NCBI GenBank assembly: GCA_902604245.1
Contig: CACKXQ010000006.1
Span: forward strand, 1-64,000
Reading direction: 5' to 3'
Length of the DNA: 64,000 nt
DNA from: an uncultured Pelagibacteraceae bacterium
GTDB lineage: Bacteria > Pseudomonadota > Alphaproteobacteria > Pelagibacterales > Pelagibacteraceae
How positions within the stretch are numbered: the stretch's first letter is position 1; each line of letters begins with the position of its first letter. Made by a program: the position numbers and the translations under genes. The notes beneath the pieces were generated by a model. It was not told where the DNA came from. It was given only the letters and a program-made list of their open reading frames with translations, and ran no database searches. Positions 7,138-15,802 of this stretch are shown here, one piece after another.

Positions 7138-8337
7138 ATGAAAGTACTTTGCGTATTATATGATGATCCAAAAGGTGGGATGCCTAAAAGCTACCCATTG
7201 TCAGATCTTCCAAAACTAGAAAAATATCCAGATGGGATGACACTACCAAGTCCAAAAGGTAGAGATTTTACGCCTGGAGAACTATTAGGATGTGTATCTG
7301 GTGAATTAGGATTAAGAAAATTTTTAGAGAGTAACGGTCATGAGTTAGTTGTAACAAATAGTAAAGATGGAGATGGATGTGAAGCTGACAAACATATCGT
7401 TGATGCTGATATAGTTATTTCTCAACCATTCTTTCCATATTATTTAACAAAAGAGAGAATTGAAAAAGCAAAAAATTTAAAAATTGCTATCACAGCAGGA
7501 ATTGGTTCAGACCATGTAGATTTACAGGCAGCAATGGATAATAAAATTGATGTTGTAGAAGTAACATTTTGTAATTCAAGATCAGTTGCTGAGCACATAG
7601 TAATGATGATTGTTTCAATGGTAAGAGATTATCACAACCAACACCGAATTGTTAATGAAGGTGGATGGAATATTGCTGATGCAGTTCAAAGGTCCTACGA
7701 TGTTGAAGGAATGCACATTGGAACAGTTGCGGCTGGAAGAATTGGTTTAGATGCATTAAGAAAAATGAAACCATTTGATGTACATCTTCATTATTTTGAT
7801 AGACATAGATTACCTGAATCAGTTGAAAAAGAGTTAAATCTTACTTTTCATGAAACTGTAGAGTCTATGGTTAAAGTATGTGATGTTGTTACAATTAACT
7901 GTCCTCTTCATCCTGAAACAGAAAATTTATTTGATGATGAAATGATATCTAAAATGAAAAAAGGTGCATATATTGTGAATACAGCAAGAGGTAAAATTTG
8001 TAATAGAGATGCAATTGCTAAAGCTTTAGAAAGTGGTCAACTAAGTGGATATGCAGGAGACGTGTGGTTTCCTCAGCCAGCTCCAAACGATCATGTATGG
8101 AGAACAATGCCAAACCATGGAATGACACCTCATACTTCTGGAACTTCACTATCCGCCCAAGCTAGATATGCAGACGGTGTTAGAGAAATACTTGAGTGCT
8201 TTTTTGATGGTACTGAAATGAGAGATCAATATTTAATTGTAAAAGATGGGCAGTTAGCAGGAATGGGTGCTCACTCATATAGTAAAGGAAGCGCTACAGG
8301 CGGTTCTGAAGAAGCGGCAAAATATCAAAAAAAATAG
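7138..8337 (+). CDS. fdh: NAD-dependent formate dehydrogenase
   Basis: A 399-residue member of the D-2-hydroxyacid dehydrogenase superfamily, of the metal-free formate dehydrogenase type that oxidises formate to CO2 with NAD reduction. Signatures are SQPFFPYYLT near residue 100, the nucleotide-binding GTVAAGRIG, NTARGKICNRDA with the catalytic arginine, AGDVWFPQPAPNDH, and TPHTSGTS with the catalytic histidine. Length fits bacterial enzymes (about 400). A strong ribosome-binding site (AGGAG) precedes the ATG. In streamlined marine bacteria formate oxidation yields energy from C1 compounds. Downstream a hairpin separates it from msrA. Confidence 0.93.
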   Translation: MKVLCVLYDDPKGGMPKSYPLSDLPKLEKYPDGMTLPSPKGRDFTPGELLGCVSGELGLRKFLESNGHELVVTNSKDGDGCEADKHIVDADIVISQPFFPYYLTKERIEKAKNLKIAITAGIGSDHVDLQAAMDNKIDVVEVTFCNSRSVAEHIVMMIVSMVRDYHNQHRIVNEGGWNIADAVQRSYDVEGMHIGTVAAGRIGLDALRKMKPFDVHLHYFDRHRLPESVEKELNLTFHETVESMVKVCDVVTINCPLHPETENLFDDEMISKMKKGAYIVNTARGKICNRDAIAKALESGQLSGYAGDVWFPQPAPNDHVWRTMPNHGMTPHTSGTSLSAQARYADGVREILECFFDGTEMRDQYLIVKDGQLAGMGAHSYSKGSATGGSEEAAKYQKK

Positions 8338-8353
8338 AGTTTTAAATATAAAA

Positions 8354-8397
8354 CATTAAAGGTAAGCTATCACTAATCTAGATAGCTACCTTTAATG
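8354..8397 (+). promoter_or_regulatory. Long hairpin that includes the msrA start codon
   Basis: The left arm 8354-8371 and right arm 8381-8397 pair over 17 base pairs with one bulged A and a 9-base loop. The last three bases of the right arm are the ATG of msrA. No run of T follows on the plus strand, so it is a poor intrinsic terminator for formate dehydrogenase in that direction. It could mask the msrA start in readthrough RNA, or act as a 3' end-stabilising structure. The structure is visible in the sequence; the function is inference. Confidence 0.55.
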
Positions 8398-8973
8398 AAA
8401 AAACTTTTATCAATAATTTTCTTTCTAATTTCTTCAATCAGCTTTGCAAATTCACCAAATTTTGAAAAAGCTTATTTTGCTGGAGGATGCTTTTGGTGTA
8501 TGGAGGAATCTTTTGAAAATATTCTTGGTGTTTCAAAAGTTATCTCTGGCTACTCAGGTGGCACTACAGAAAATCCAACATATAAAGAAGTTACATATGG
8601 AAACACAGGCCATTTTGAAGTTATTGAAGTCATATATATTCCAGAAGTAGTTAGCTATGAAAAACTCTTAGAAGAATTCTGGGTAAACATTGATCCCTTT
8701 GATGCTGTAGGACAATTTTGTGACAAGGGATATAGTTATAGATCAGTGGCATTTTATCAAAATGATAAGCAAAAAAACTTAATAGAAAATAGTATTAAGG
8801 AAATAGAGAAAAAATTTAATAAAAAAGTAGTAACTTATGTAAGAAAATTTGATAAATTTTATATTGCAGAGGCTGTTCATCAAGATTATTACCAAATAAA
8901 TTTTCTTAATTACTTAAGATATAAAAAAGGATGTAGACGCGAAGCAATATTAAATAGTATTTGGGGGTCCTAA
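8395..8973 (+). CDS. msrA: Peptide methionine sulfoxide reductase MsrA, exported form
   Basis: Reduces the S-form of methionine sulfoxide in proteins. The active-site motif GGCFWCMEE places the catalytic cysteine at residue 32, followed by VISGYSGG and the GHFEVIEVIY and EAVHQDYY segments typical of MsrA. An N-terminal signal peptide (MKKLLSIIFFLISSISFANS) precedes the catalytic domain, so it likely works in the periplasm and repairs exported proteins. Total length 192 fits MsrA plus signal peptide. Resolving cysteines are probably C36 or the later FCDKGYSYRS and KKGCRREA cysteines. The start codon is buried in a hairpin. It is one base from the next gene. Confidence 0.92.
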   Translation: MKKLLSIIFFLISSISFANSPNFEKAYFAGGCFWCMEESFENILGVSKVISGYSGGTTENPTYKEVTYGNTGHFEVIEVIYIPEVVSYEKLLEEFWVNIDPFDAVGQFCDKGYSYRSVAFYQNDKQKNLIENSIKEIEKKFNKKVVTYVRKFDKFYIAEAVHQDYYQINFLNYLRYKKGCRREAILNSIWGS

Positions 8974-8974
8974 A

Positions 8975-9982
8975 ATGTTTGTGGTTAGTAAATACGTATC
9001 TTTAAAAAATTATATTCCAACCGGCTTACCAAAAGAGACAGATTTTGAAATAAAATCAAAAGAAATTTCAATTAATGATGAAAAAAATATTTTAGTGTCA
9101 AATTCATGGATATCAGTTGATCCATACATGCGTGCAAGAATGACTGAGAGAAAAAATTATAAACCACCATTTAAAATTGGTGAAGAAATGGAAGGTTATG
9201 CAATTGGTAAAGTAGAACTCTCAAATGATAAAGATTTTAGTGTTGGAGATTTAGTATTTAGCGGTCTTGGTATGAGAGATAAATTTGTTTGTAGTTCTGA
9301 TGAACTAAAGAAACTTAAACCAATTGATATGCCTATACAGTCGTACTTGGGACCACTTGGAATGACAGGTCACACAGCTTACATTGGACTTTTCAAACAT
9401 GGAAAATTGAAATCTGGCCAAACTATATTAGTCTCTTCTGCTGGAGGTAGTGTTGGATCTACAGTTTGCCAAATTGCAAAAAATCTTGGTTGTAAAGTTA
9501 TTGCAAGCACAGGGTCTGATGAAAAAGTTGATTGGTTAAAAGATGAATTAAAAGTTGATCATGCTTTTAATTATAAGAAAGTAGAAAACCTTGTATTACA
9601 TTTCAAGGAAATTTGTCCTGAAGGTTTTGATCTTTATTTTGATAATGTTGGTGGAGACTTTTTAGAGTCCGCTATTTTCCAAATGAAAACATATGGTCGT
9701 ATTGTGATTTGTGGAAGAATTTCACAGATGAATGCAACAAATCCTGGATCTGGTTTGAAAAATATGGCTTATGTTTTAGTAAAAAGACTTACAATTAAAG
9801 GATTTCTTATTTTTGATCACGATAATGAAAGAGAGCCATTTGAAACTGAAATGTCAAAATGGTTAGCGGATGGTAAAATTAAATTTAAAGAAACTATCTA
9901 CGAAGGAATAGAGAATGCTCCAAAGTCATTTATTGATTTATTAAACGGTAAAAATATTGGCAAAATGCTTGTCAAAATTTAG
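8975..9982 (+). CDS. MDR-family NADP-dependent oxidoreductase (CurA/leukotriene reductase-like)
   Basis: A 335-residue zinc-free medium-chain reductase. The N-terminal part carries WISVDPYMRARM, characteristic of the prostaglandin/leukotriene reductase and CurA group; the cofactor domain has SSAGGSVGSTVCQIAKNLGCKVIAS (about residues 150-174) and DLYFDNVGG. These enzymes reduce activated double bonds of enones with NADPH, often detoxifying reactive aldehydes or lipid products. The ATG at 8975 is one base after the msrA stop codon, so both are likely cotranscribed, which would fit an oxidative-damage role. Confidence 0.85.
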   Translation: MFVVSKYVSLKNYIPTGLPKETDFEIKSKEISINDEKNILVSNSWISVDPYMRARMTERKNYKPPFKIGEEMEGYAIGKVELSNDKDFSVGDLVFSGLGMRDKFVCSSDELKKLKPIDMPIQSYLGPLGMTGHTAYIGLFKHGKLKSGQTILVSSAGGSVGSTVCQIAKNLGCKVIASTGSDEKVDWLKDELKVDHAFNYKKVENLVLHFKEICPEGFDLYFDNVGGDFLESAIFQMKTYGRIVICGRISQMNATNPGSGLKNMAYVLVKRLTIKGFLIFDHDNEREPFETEMSKWLADGKIKFKETIYEGIENAPKSFIDLLNGKNIGKMLVKI

Positions 9983-10015
9983 TTTAGAAATTTTGTGACT
10001 TAAAATCCTCAATAA

Positions 10016-10864
10016 ATGATTAAAACATTTCCTTTACTATTTATATTGCTATGGTCATCTGCATTCATCTCGGGTGATATTATAGTTCAGAATGCATCAC
10101 CTTTTGCAGCACTTGCCTTTAGATTTGGATTTGTAACTGTAGGTTTCTTCTTATTCGCATTACTTAAAAAAGAGATAATTTTTACAAAATTTAGATATAT
10201 ATTAGAAAGTATAACTACCGGTGTATTATTTCATGGATTGTACCTTGGTGGTTGTTGGTACGCTTTTCATGTAGGAGTTCCTGCAAGTGTTGTAGCATTA
10301 ATAGTTACTCTTCAACCAATATTAACTAATTTATTATCAGGACCAATCTATAAAGAGGTAATAGGATGGAGGCAGTGGGTTGGTATTGTGTTTGGGTTTG
10401 TAGGCTCGTTGCTAGTACTCGGAGTAGATTTTGGAGAAGAGTTTCCTAAAGATGGATTATTAACTTGTTTTATTGCCCTTGCTGCAATCACTACAGGAAC
10501 CTTGTGGCAAAAAAAACTAAGCGGCAATGTACCTTTATCAGTTAATAATGGATTTCAAGCTTTTGGGGGCTGTTCTTTTAATTTAATTTTAATATCAATA
10601 TTTGAAACTCCTTATATAAATTTTACAACAGGATTTTTATTAGGAATGACACATCAGATTATTTTAGTGTCATTTGGAGCCTTTACAATTTTAATGTTTT
10701 TAATAAAAGCAGGCTCAGTGAGTAAAACTTCAACATTATTTTTTCTTGTCCCACCTACAACAGCTGTGATGGCCTATTTATTTTTAGGAGAAAAGTTATC
10801 TAATATTGATATAGCAGGATTTATACTTGCAACAATTGGCGTTTATATTGCAACTAGAAAGTAA
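10016..10864 (+). CDS. EamA/DMT-superfamily permease
   Basis: A 282-residue membrane protein with ten hydrophobic segments and two EamA halves; LLWSSAFISGDIIVQNASPFAALAFRFG is a typical first-repeat start, and AYLFLGEKLSNIDIAGFILATIGVYI a typical end of the second. The substrate is unknown; relatives export amino acids or other small metabolites. It begins 33 bases after the MDR gene and its stop directly precedes the GTG of the following 59-residue membrane protein, so coexpression is probable. Confidence 0.8.
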   Translation: MIKTFPLLFILLWSSAFISGDIIVQNASPFAALAFRFGFVTVGFFLFALLKKEIIFTKFRYILESITTGVLFHGLYLGGCWYAFHVGVPASVVALIVTLQPILTNLLSGPIYKEVIGWRQWVGIVFGFVGSLLVLGVDFGEEFPKDGLLTCFIALAAITTGTLWQKKLSGNVPLSVNNGFQAFGGCSFNLILISIFETPYINFTTGFLLGMTHQIILVSFGAFTILMFLIKAGSVSKTSTLFFLVPPTTAVMAYLFLGEKLSNIDIAGFILATIGVYIATRK

Positions 10865-11044
10865 GTGAGAATTTTAAATTTTATAAAAAAATTTTATCGA
10901 CCTTTTATTTTAACTTATCTTTTTTTTTCAATTGGTATAAGTTTTTACCCATCCTTTGAATTTTACTCGTTTAAAGGACAATTATTGATATTAGCTGTAT
11001 CTATATTTAATGGAATACTAGGAGTTTATATTAAAAAATTATAA
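10865..11044 (+). CDS. Small membrane protein, 59 residues, GTG start
   Basis: The frame begins with GTG directly after the DMT permease stop codon (TAA-GTG) and ends at TAA 11042-11044, overlapping the 3' end of the convergent FAD oxidoreductase gene by six bases. It encodes two hydrophobic helices (FILTYLFFSIGISFYP and LLILAVSIFNGILGVYI) with basic ends. Zero spacing to the permease, lack of internal stops and the clear two-helix pattern make it a likely real gene, perhaps a small partner of the permease. Function unknown. Confidence 0.55.
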   Translation: MRILNFIKKFYRPFILTYLFFSIGISFYPSFEFYSFKGQLLILAVSIFNGILGVYIKKL

Positions 11045-12142
11045 AACGTAAGGTTCTGGTCTAGCATTACTTTTCAAAACTCTTTCTACATCAAAAACAC
11101 TTATATCTATTGATTGATAGCTACCTGTTGTAATTAATTCAGTTAGAGCCCTTCCAATACCTGGTGCCTGCATCAAACCTCTTCCAGTGAAACCAGAGGC
11201 TAAATAAACATTGTCATATTTTGGATGTTTACCAACAACTGCGTTGTTATCAAGTTTATTACAATCATAAAATCCTGCCCATCCACCAGTTAATTTTAGT
11301 TCTTCAAAGGCTGGGACTCTTTTTGCCAGAGCAGGCCAAACTAATTCTTCAAAATCATTCCATGCTGGCTCTAAATCTTTCGCATCAAATACAGATATAG
11401 GTGAACCTGCTAAAAATTCTTTACCCTCTGGTCTCCAATATACGCCTGTTGTTAAATCTCCAGTTAATGGCATATCAGGAAAATGCTTTGGACATTTTAC
11501 TCTGAATACAGTGTGCTTTTGTGGCTCTACTGGAATATCTGATAACAATTCTTTAGTCCAGCAACCTGCTGCTGAAATAATAGTTTTTGCATTTATCTCA
11601 GACAAATTTTTAATGTCACCTTTTAAAAATTCTGCACCTAACTCAATTGCTTTACTTTTTAAAGCACTATGAAACATAAAAGGATCAATCCAACCTTCGC
11701 TTTTATTATCAGTATATGTTGCTGTTTCTATACCTTCGTTATTAATGTATGGAAATATTTTATTTAATTCTGAACCTTTAATATTTTTTGTGCCTGCCTC
11801 GCATTCTCTATGATTTTCTAAAGCTTTATATTGTTCCTCCGCATGTTCTGGTCCAAACATTAAAAGGTATCCATTAGGAACCATGCTTGCTGTTGGATTT
11901 GGATTATTTTTTGTTTTTAATAATTCTGGTATTTTAAAAATGAATTCTCTAGCAAATTTACCTAAAAGTATGTTCTCTTTTTGAAAAAATTGTCTTCTAA
12001 ATCCACCTAAAGATAAAGGAAATGAGGCAGTCTTATATGTAGGGTCTCTCTCTATTACTTTAACTTTTCTACCTTCTATTGATAGAAAGTAGGCAGTTGC
12101 AGCACCTATTATACCTCCACCAACTATGACAACATCATCCAT
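11039..12142 (-). CDS. FAD-dependent amine/amino-acid oxidoreductase (DAO family)
   Basis: A 367-residue DAO-fold flavoenzyme. The N-terminal dinucleotide-binding motif is GGGIIGAATAYFLSIEG (8-24), with ERDP at the ribose-binding strand, and the C-terminal FAD contact region is YLASGFTGRGLMQAPGIG. Relatives oxidise sarcosine, dimethylglycine, glycine or D-amino acids; the sequence does not settle which. It lies upstream of no tightly linked gene on its strand; the next gene upstream is 15 bases away (PQQ-type dehydrogenase, starting at 13222), so the SDR, dehydrogenase and this gene could be one transcript. Confidence 0.83.
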   Translation of the reverse strand: MDDVVIVGGGIIGAATAYFLSIEGRKVKVIERDPTYKTASFPLSLGGFRRQFFQKENILLGKFAREFIFKIPELLKTKNNPNPTASMVPNGYLLMFGPEHAEEQYKALENHRECEAGTKNIKGSELNKIFPYINNEGIETATYTDNKSEGWIDPFMFHSALKSKAIELGAEFLKGDIKNLSEINAKTIISAAGCWTKELLSDIPVEPQKHTVFRVKCPKHFPDMPLTGDLTTGVYWRPEGKEFLAGSPISVFDAKDLEPAWNDFEELVWPALAKRVPAFEELKLTGGWAGFYDCNKLDNNAVVGKHPKYDNVYLASGFTGRGLMQAPGIGRALTELITTGSYQSIDISVFDVERVLKSNARPEPYVL

Positions 12143-12157
12143 AAACTTTAATATATA

Positions 12158-13222
12158 CTATTTTCTTTGCATTAACCATAAAGCATCTTGACTTAAAAAA
12201 TAAATTTTTCCATTCGTCGGATGAACCTGAATATCTCTTATTCTTCCAATTTTATTTTTAAAAATAACCTCTTCTTTTACATTTGTTAAGTCATCAAATT
12301 TCAATTTTCTTAAGGATTTGTCTTTTAGCGAAGTGATCAAGGCATGACTATTCCACTCATTAAATTCTTTACCTTTATAAATAGTTATTGCGCTAGTTGC
12401 TATTGAGGGCACCCAATATTGAATAGCTTTTGTAAATCCAGGTTTCCATTTTGGGCCAATTGGAATTCCAGAATAATTGGTTCCTCCCCATCCTAAAATT
12501 TTCCATCCATAATTTTCACCTTTTTTAACTTCTCCAAACCAATCTCCACCTTTTGCACCATGGTTACTCATGTAAACTTTTCCATCAAATTCAGAAAGTG
12601 CCATCCCTTGAGGATTTCTAATTCCAATTTGATAAATCTCTGGCAACCAATCTACCATTCCCTCAAATTTTGGATTATCTTTTGGTATACTTCCATCTAA
12701 ATGAACTCTTATAATACTACCTGGATGCTTTGAAGCATCTTGTGCAATCATACCTTGTCCTCTCTCACCGGCAGAAGCAAATATAAAATTATCTTTGATA
12801 ACTAATCTTGATCCAAAATGATAACCAGAGTCTATTGGGGGATTTGCTTGAAAAATATTTTTAAAGTTTAATTTTTTCTTATTAAATTCTGCTCTTGCAA
12901 TAGAAGTGCTAGTTTTATATCCACCTCTATCTTCAGTATATGAAATCCAAATATAATTATCTTTATGAATAATATCTAATAAGCCACCTTGGCCATGGAC
13001 AACAAAATTAAGTTGATGACTAATTTCTTTAATTTCCCTAGATAAAATATTTACAATTTTTATTTTTCCACTTTTTTCTGTAACAATTATTTCTCTATCA
13101 TTAACAAAAGAAGACCCCCAAGGTGCGTCTAGTTTAACTAATTTTTCTAATTTGAAGTTTTGTGAATACGATTTTGAGCTAAATACTAAAAGAAGAATTA
13201 AGACGTATATTATTTTTTTCAC
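12158..13222 (-). CDS. Exported PQQ-dependent aldose-sugar-dehydrogenase-like protein
   Basis: A six-bladed propeller of the soluble glucose dehydrogenase/YliI family. Visible landmarks are APWGSSF, VHGQGGLLDI (catalytic histidine in this motif), YHFGSRLV, GSIIRVHLDGSIPKDNP, RNPQGMAL and SNHGAKGGDWFGE. It would oxidise sugars or other alcohols in the periplasm with PQQ. I prefer a GTG start at 13222, one base past the upstream SDR stop, because it gives a proper signal peptide (VKKIIYVLILLLVFSSKSYS). An upstream ATG at 13258 would add twelve polar residues before it and overlap the SDR gene. PQQ biosynthesis genes are not in the window. Confidence 0.8.
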   Translation of the reverse strand: MKKIIYVLILLLVFSSKSYSQNFKLEKLVKLDAPWGSSFVNDREIIVTEKSGKIKIVNILSREIKEISHQLNFVVHGQGGLLDIIHKDNYIWISYTEDRGGYKTSTSIARAEFNKKKLNFKNIFQANPPIDSGYHFGSRLVIKDNFIFASAGERGQGMIAQDASKHPGSIIRVHLDGSIPKDNPKFEGMVDWLPEIYQIGIRNPQGMALSEFDGKVYMSNHGAKGGDWFGEVKKGENYGWKILGWGGTNYSGIPIGPKWKPGFTKAIQYWVPSIATSAITIYKGKEFNEWNSHALITSLKDKSLRKLKFDDLTNVKEEVIFKNKIGRIRDIQVHPTNGKIYFLSQDALWLMQRK

Positions 13223-13223
13223 T

Positions 13224-13934
13224 TTATGAAAGTTTTGATCTTCCACCATCAACTGCAATTATTTGACCCGTTACCCAAGAACTTTCCTCGGTAAGTAAAA
13301 ATTTTGCTAAAGCTGCTCCATCTTTACCCTCACCTAGTCTTTTAAGTGGGTGGGCTTTAGCTATTCCTTGAGCGATTGCTGTATTTTTTAACATTGGTTG
13401 AGCTATCTTAGAATTAGTTAAACTTAGAGCAACACTGTTAACTCTTATGTTTGGAGCAAATTCAGCTGCTAATGACACTGTAAGTCCCTCAATGGCCGCT
13501 TTGGTTGATGCTATTATTGAGTGATTTGTAAACCCTCTTTGAGCCGCAACTGTTGAAAATAAAACAATTGAACCATTATTTTGTTTTAGGTTATCTTGAT
13601 ATCCTTTGATTAAGTCTACCGCAGAATAAAAATTAAGTTTCATACATTTATTAAAATCATTCTCAGTTGCCATCTTCAATGGCTTTAAATCAATTGATCC
13701 AACACAATAAGCTAAACCTTTAATGTCTGAAATGTCTGATTTTATTTTATCTACAAATCCATCATCTAATACATCTGTAACGGTATATTGAGAATTTAAC
13801 TTTTCAGATAATTTTTCTAGTTGGCTCTCATCTCTGCCAACTAAATGAACTTTGTTACCAGAAAAGTTCAATTGCTCTGCTAAATTAGATCCGATAGAAC
13901 CTGTCGCACCGACAATTAGATATTTTTCTGACAT
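13224..13934 (-). CDS. Short-chain dehydrogenase-like protein lacking the catalytic tyrosine
   Basis: A 236-residue Rossmann protein with the SDR cofactor motif GATGSIGSNLAEQL (9-22), a downstream FSTVAAQRG serine strand and the lysine K145 in STKAAIEGL. The residue four before that lysine, normally the catalytic tyrosine of YxxxK, is isoleucine 141. C-terminal VTGQIIAVDGG is typical SDR. Either it uses another proton donor or it is a nucleotide-binding protein without redox activity. It starts ten bases from the divergent photolyase-like gene, so both may share a control region. Confidence 0.8.
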   Translation of the reverse strand: MSEKYLIVGATGSIGSNLAEQLNFSGNKVHLVGRDESQLEKLSEKLNSQYTVTDVLDDGFVDKIKSDISDIKGLAYCVGSIDLKPLKMATENDFNKCMKLNFYSAVDLIKGYQDNLKQNNGSIVLFSTVAAQRGFTNHSIIASTKAAIEGLTVSLAAEFAPNIRVNSVALSLTNSKIAQPMLKNTAIAQGIAKAHPLKRLGEGKDGAALAKFLLTEESSWVTGQIIAVDGGRSKLS

Positions 13935-13944
13935 ATAATAATTA

Positions 13945-15441
13945 ATGAAATTATTTTTTATACTTGGAAATCAGTTATTTCCATTAAAAAATCTTGACCG
14001 CTTCAAAAAAGACCACCTATTTTTTATGTCAGAAGACTACCAATTATGTACATATGAAAGACATCATAAATTAAAAATTCTACTATTCTTATCTTCAATG
14101 AGATCTTATGCGGATAAATTGAAGGAAAATAAATTTAAGTTAAATTATTCAAAAATCGATTCTACTGATTTTAAAAAAGATTATACGACGAAATTAGAAA
14201 AATTATTAAAGATGAATAAGATAAAAGAAGTAACTAGTTTCGAAATAGAGGATAAATTTTTTGAAACAAAAATAAATAATTTTTTAAAAAAACAAAATAT
14301 TCAGTGGAATATAATTAGATCTCCAATGTTTTTAGATAGTCGAGATGATTTTAAAAAATATTTAACTAAAACAAAAAAACCCTTTATGGCTAAGTATTAT
14401 AAAGAAAAGCGTGAAAGATTAAATATTTTGTTAAACAAAGATGGTACACCAGAGGGAGGAAAATGGAGTTTTGATGAGGATAATAGAAAAAAACTGCCAA
14501 AAAATATCTTAATACCAAAATTTCCAAAAATTAATGAAACCAAACACACAAAAAGTTTAAAACCAATTATTGAAAAATTATTTAGTAAACATCCAGGTGA
14601 TACCAAAAAATTTTGGTTTGCAACTGAATATAAAGATATTTCAAAATTGTTAGATTTTTTTATCAAAGAAAAGTTAAACCTATTTGGTGATTACGAAGAT
14701 GCAGTTGATCAAAAAAATAATATTTTATTTCACAGTGCTCTTAGTCCGTATTTAAATCTAGGTTTAATAACTCCAGACATTATCATTCAAAAAATAATGA
14801 CTTATCACCATAGTAAGAGTGTGAGACTAAATTCTTTAGAGGGTTATATAAGACAAATAATAGGTTGGAGAGAGTTTATGAGAGGAATATATCAAAATTA
14901 TAGTAAAGAAATGGAAAGTGGAAATTTCTTTAAACATAATAGAAAAATGAAAGATACATTCTATGCTGGCAGCACTGGTTTGGATCCTTTAGATCATGCA
15001 ATTAAAAATGCTGACAAATTTGGTTGGTCGCACCACATTGAAAGATTAATGATATTGTCAAATATTATGAATTTATGCGAAGTTGAACCAAAATCAGTTT
15101 ATAAATGGTTCATGGAAATGTTTGTGGACTCATCTGATTGGGTTATGGTTCCAAATGTTTATGGAATGGGTTTGTTTAGTGATGGTGGAATTTTCGCAAC
15201 TAAGCCTTATATCTGTGGATCAAGTTATTTTATGAAAATGATGGATTTTAAAAGGGGCAACTGGTGTAATGTTATGGATGGTCTTTACTGGCGTTTCATA
15301 GATAGAAATAGAAAGTTTTTTTTAAAAAATCCAAGACTCTCTATGATGGTAAGAATTTTTGATAAAATGAAAGAAGATAGAAAAAAATTAATATTATCAC
15401 AGGCTAACAAATTTATTAAACATAATACCTATGGGAATTAA
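13945..15441 (+). CDS. Photolyase/cryptochrome-related protein (FeS-BCP/PhrB-like clade)
   Basis: A 498-residue flavoprotein-type photolyase relative: an N-terminal alpha/beta antenna-like domain (MKLFFILGNQLFPL), then an all-helical FAD-binding domain with GWREFMRGIY, WSHHIERLMILSN and MVPNVYGMGLFSDGGIFATKPY. This architecture marks the bacterial (6-4)-photolyase/CryB group, whose members hold a 4Fe-4S cluster through four cysteines. Here C378 and C441 correspond to two of these by position, but the CxxC-like pair expected before GLYWRF is absent; C424 is an additional cysteine. The protein likely binds FAD and repairs or senses UV/blue-light damage. It overlaps the DCC gene by 11 bases. Confidence 0.85.
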   Translation: MKLFFILGNQLFPLKNLDRFKKDHLFFMSEDYQLCTYERHHKLKILLFLSSMRSYADKLKENKFKLNYSKIDSTDFKKDYTTKLEKLLKMNKIKEVTSFEIEDKFFETKINNFLKKQNIQWNIIRSPMFLDSRDDFKKYLTKTKKPFMAKYYKEKRERLNILLNKDGTPEGGKWSFDEDNRKKLPKNILIPKFPKINETKHTKSLKPIIEKLFSKHPGDTKKFWFATEYKDISKLLDFFIKEKLNLFGDYEDAVDQKNNILFHSALSPYLNLGLITPDIIIQKIMTYHHSKSVRLNSLEGYIRQIIGWREFMRGIYQNYSKEMESGNFFKHNRKMKDTFYAGSTGLDPLDHAIKNADKFGWSHHIERLMILSNIMNLCEVEPKSVYKWFMEMFVDSSDWVMVPNVYGMGLFSDGGIFATKPYICGSSYFMKMMDFKRGNWCNVMDGLYWRFIDRNRKFFLKNPRLSMMVRIFDKMKEDRKKLILSQANKFIKHNTYGN

Positions 15442-15802
15442 AGTTTATTTTAACGATTCTTGCAATATTTGCAGAATGGAAATTAATCACTATAAAAAAA
15501 TTGCAAATAGTGATTTGGAGTGGATAGATATTACAAATAATGACGAGGCTATAAAAATAACATCTAAGTCGCAAAAAGAGTTGCTCAGAAGGTTGCATGT
15601 AATAAATGATGGTGAAGTTATTGGAGGTGCTAAAGCATTTATTATAATTTGGTCAAAAATACCAAAATATAAAATCCTATCTAAAATTTTTTCAATAAAA
15701 CCCTTATTTATTATTTTTCATTATATATACGAAATTGCTGCATTTTTCTTATTTTTAAAAAACAGAAAACAATTATATGAAAAAACAAAACCTACCAACT
15801 AA
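15431..15802 (+). CDS. DCC-family thiol-disulfide oxidoreductase-like protein (DUF393)
   Basis: A 123-residue protein beginning [19 protein letters not shown]. The DxxCxxC motif near the N-terminus (residues 9-14) marks the DCC family, with a thioredoxin-like redox pair. The C-terminal half has a hydrophobic stretch ([19 protein letters not shown]) typical of the family and probably membrane-associated. Function of DCC proteins is not well defined. It overlaps the photolyase-like gene by 11 bases and the DUF2256 gene by 26 bases. The same three families are often neighbours in other bacteria, to my knowledge. Confidence 0.82.
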   Translation: MGIKVYFNDSCNICRMEINHYKKIANSDLEWIDITNNDEAIKITSKSQKELLRRLHVINDGEVIGGAKAFIIIWSKIPKYKILSKIFSIKPLFIIFHYIYEIAAFFLFLKNRKQLYEKTKPTN

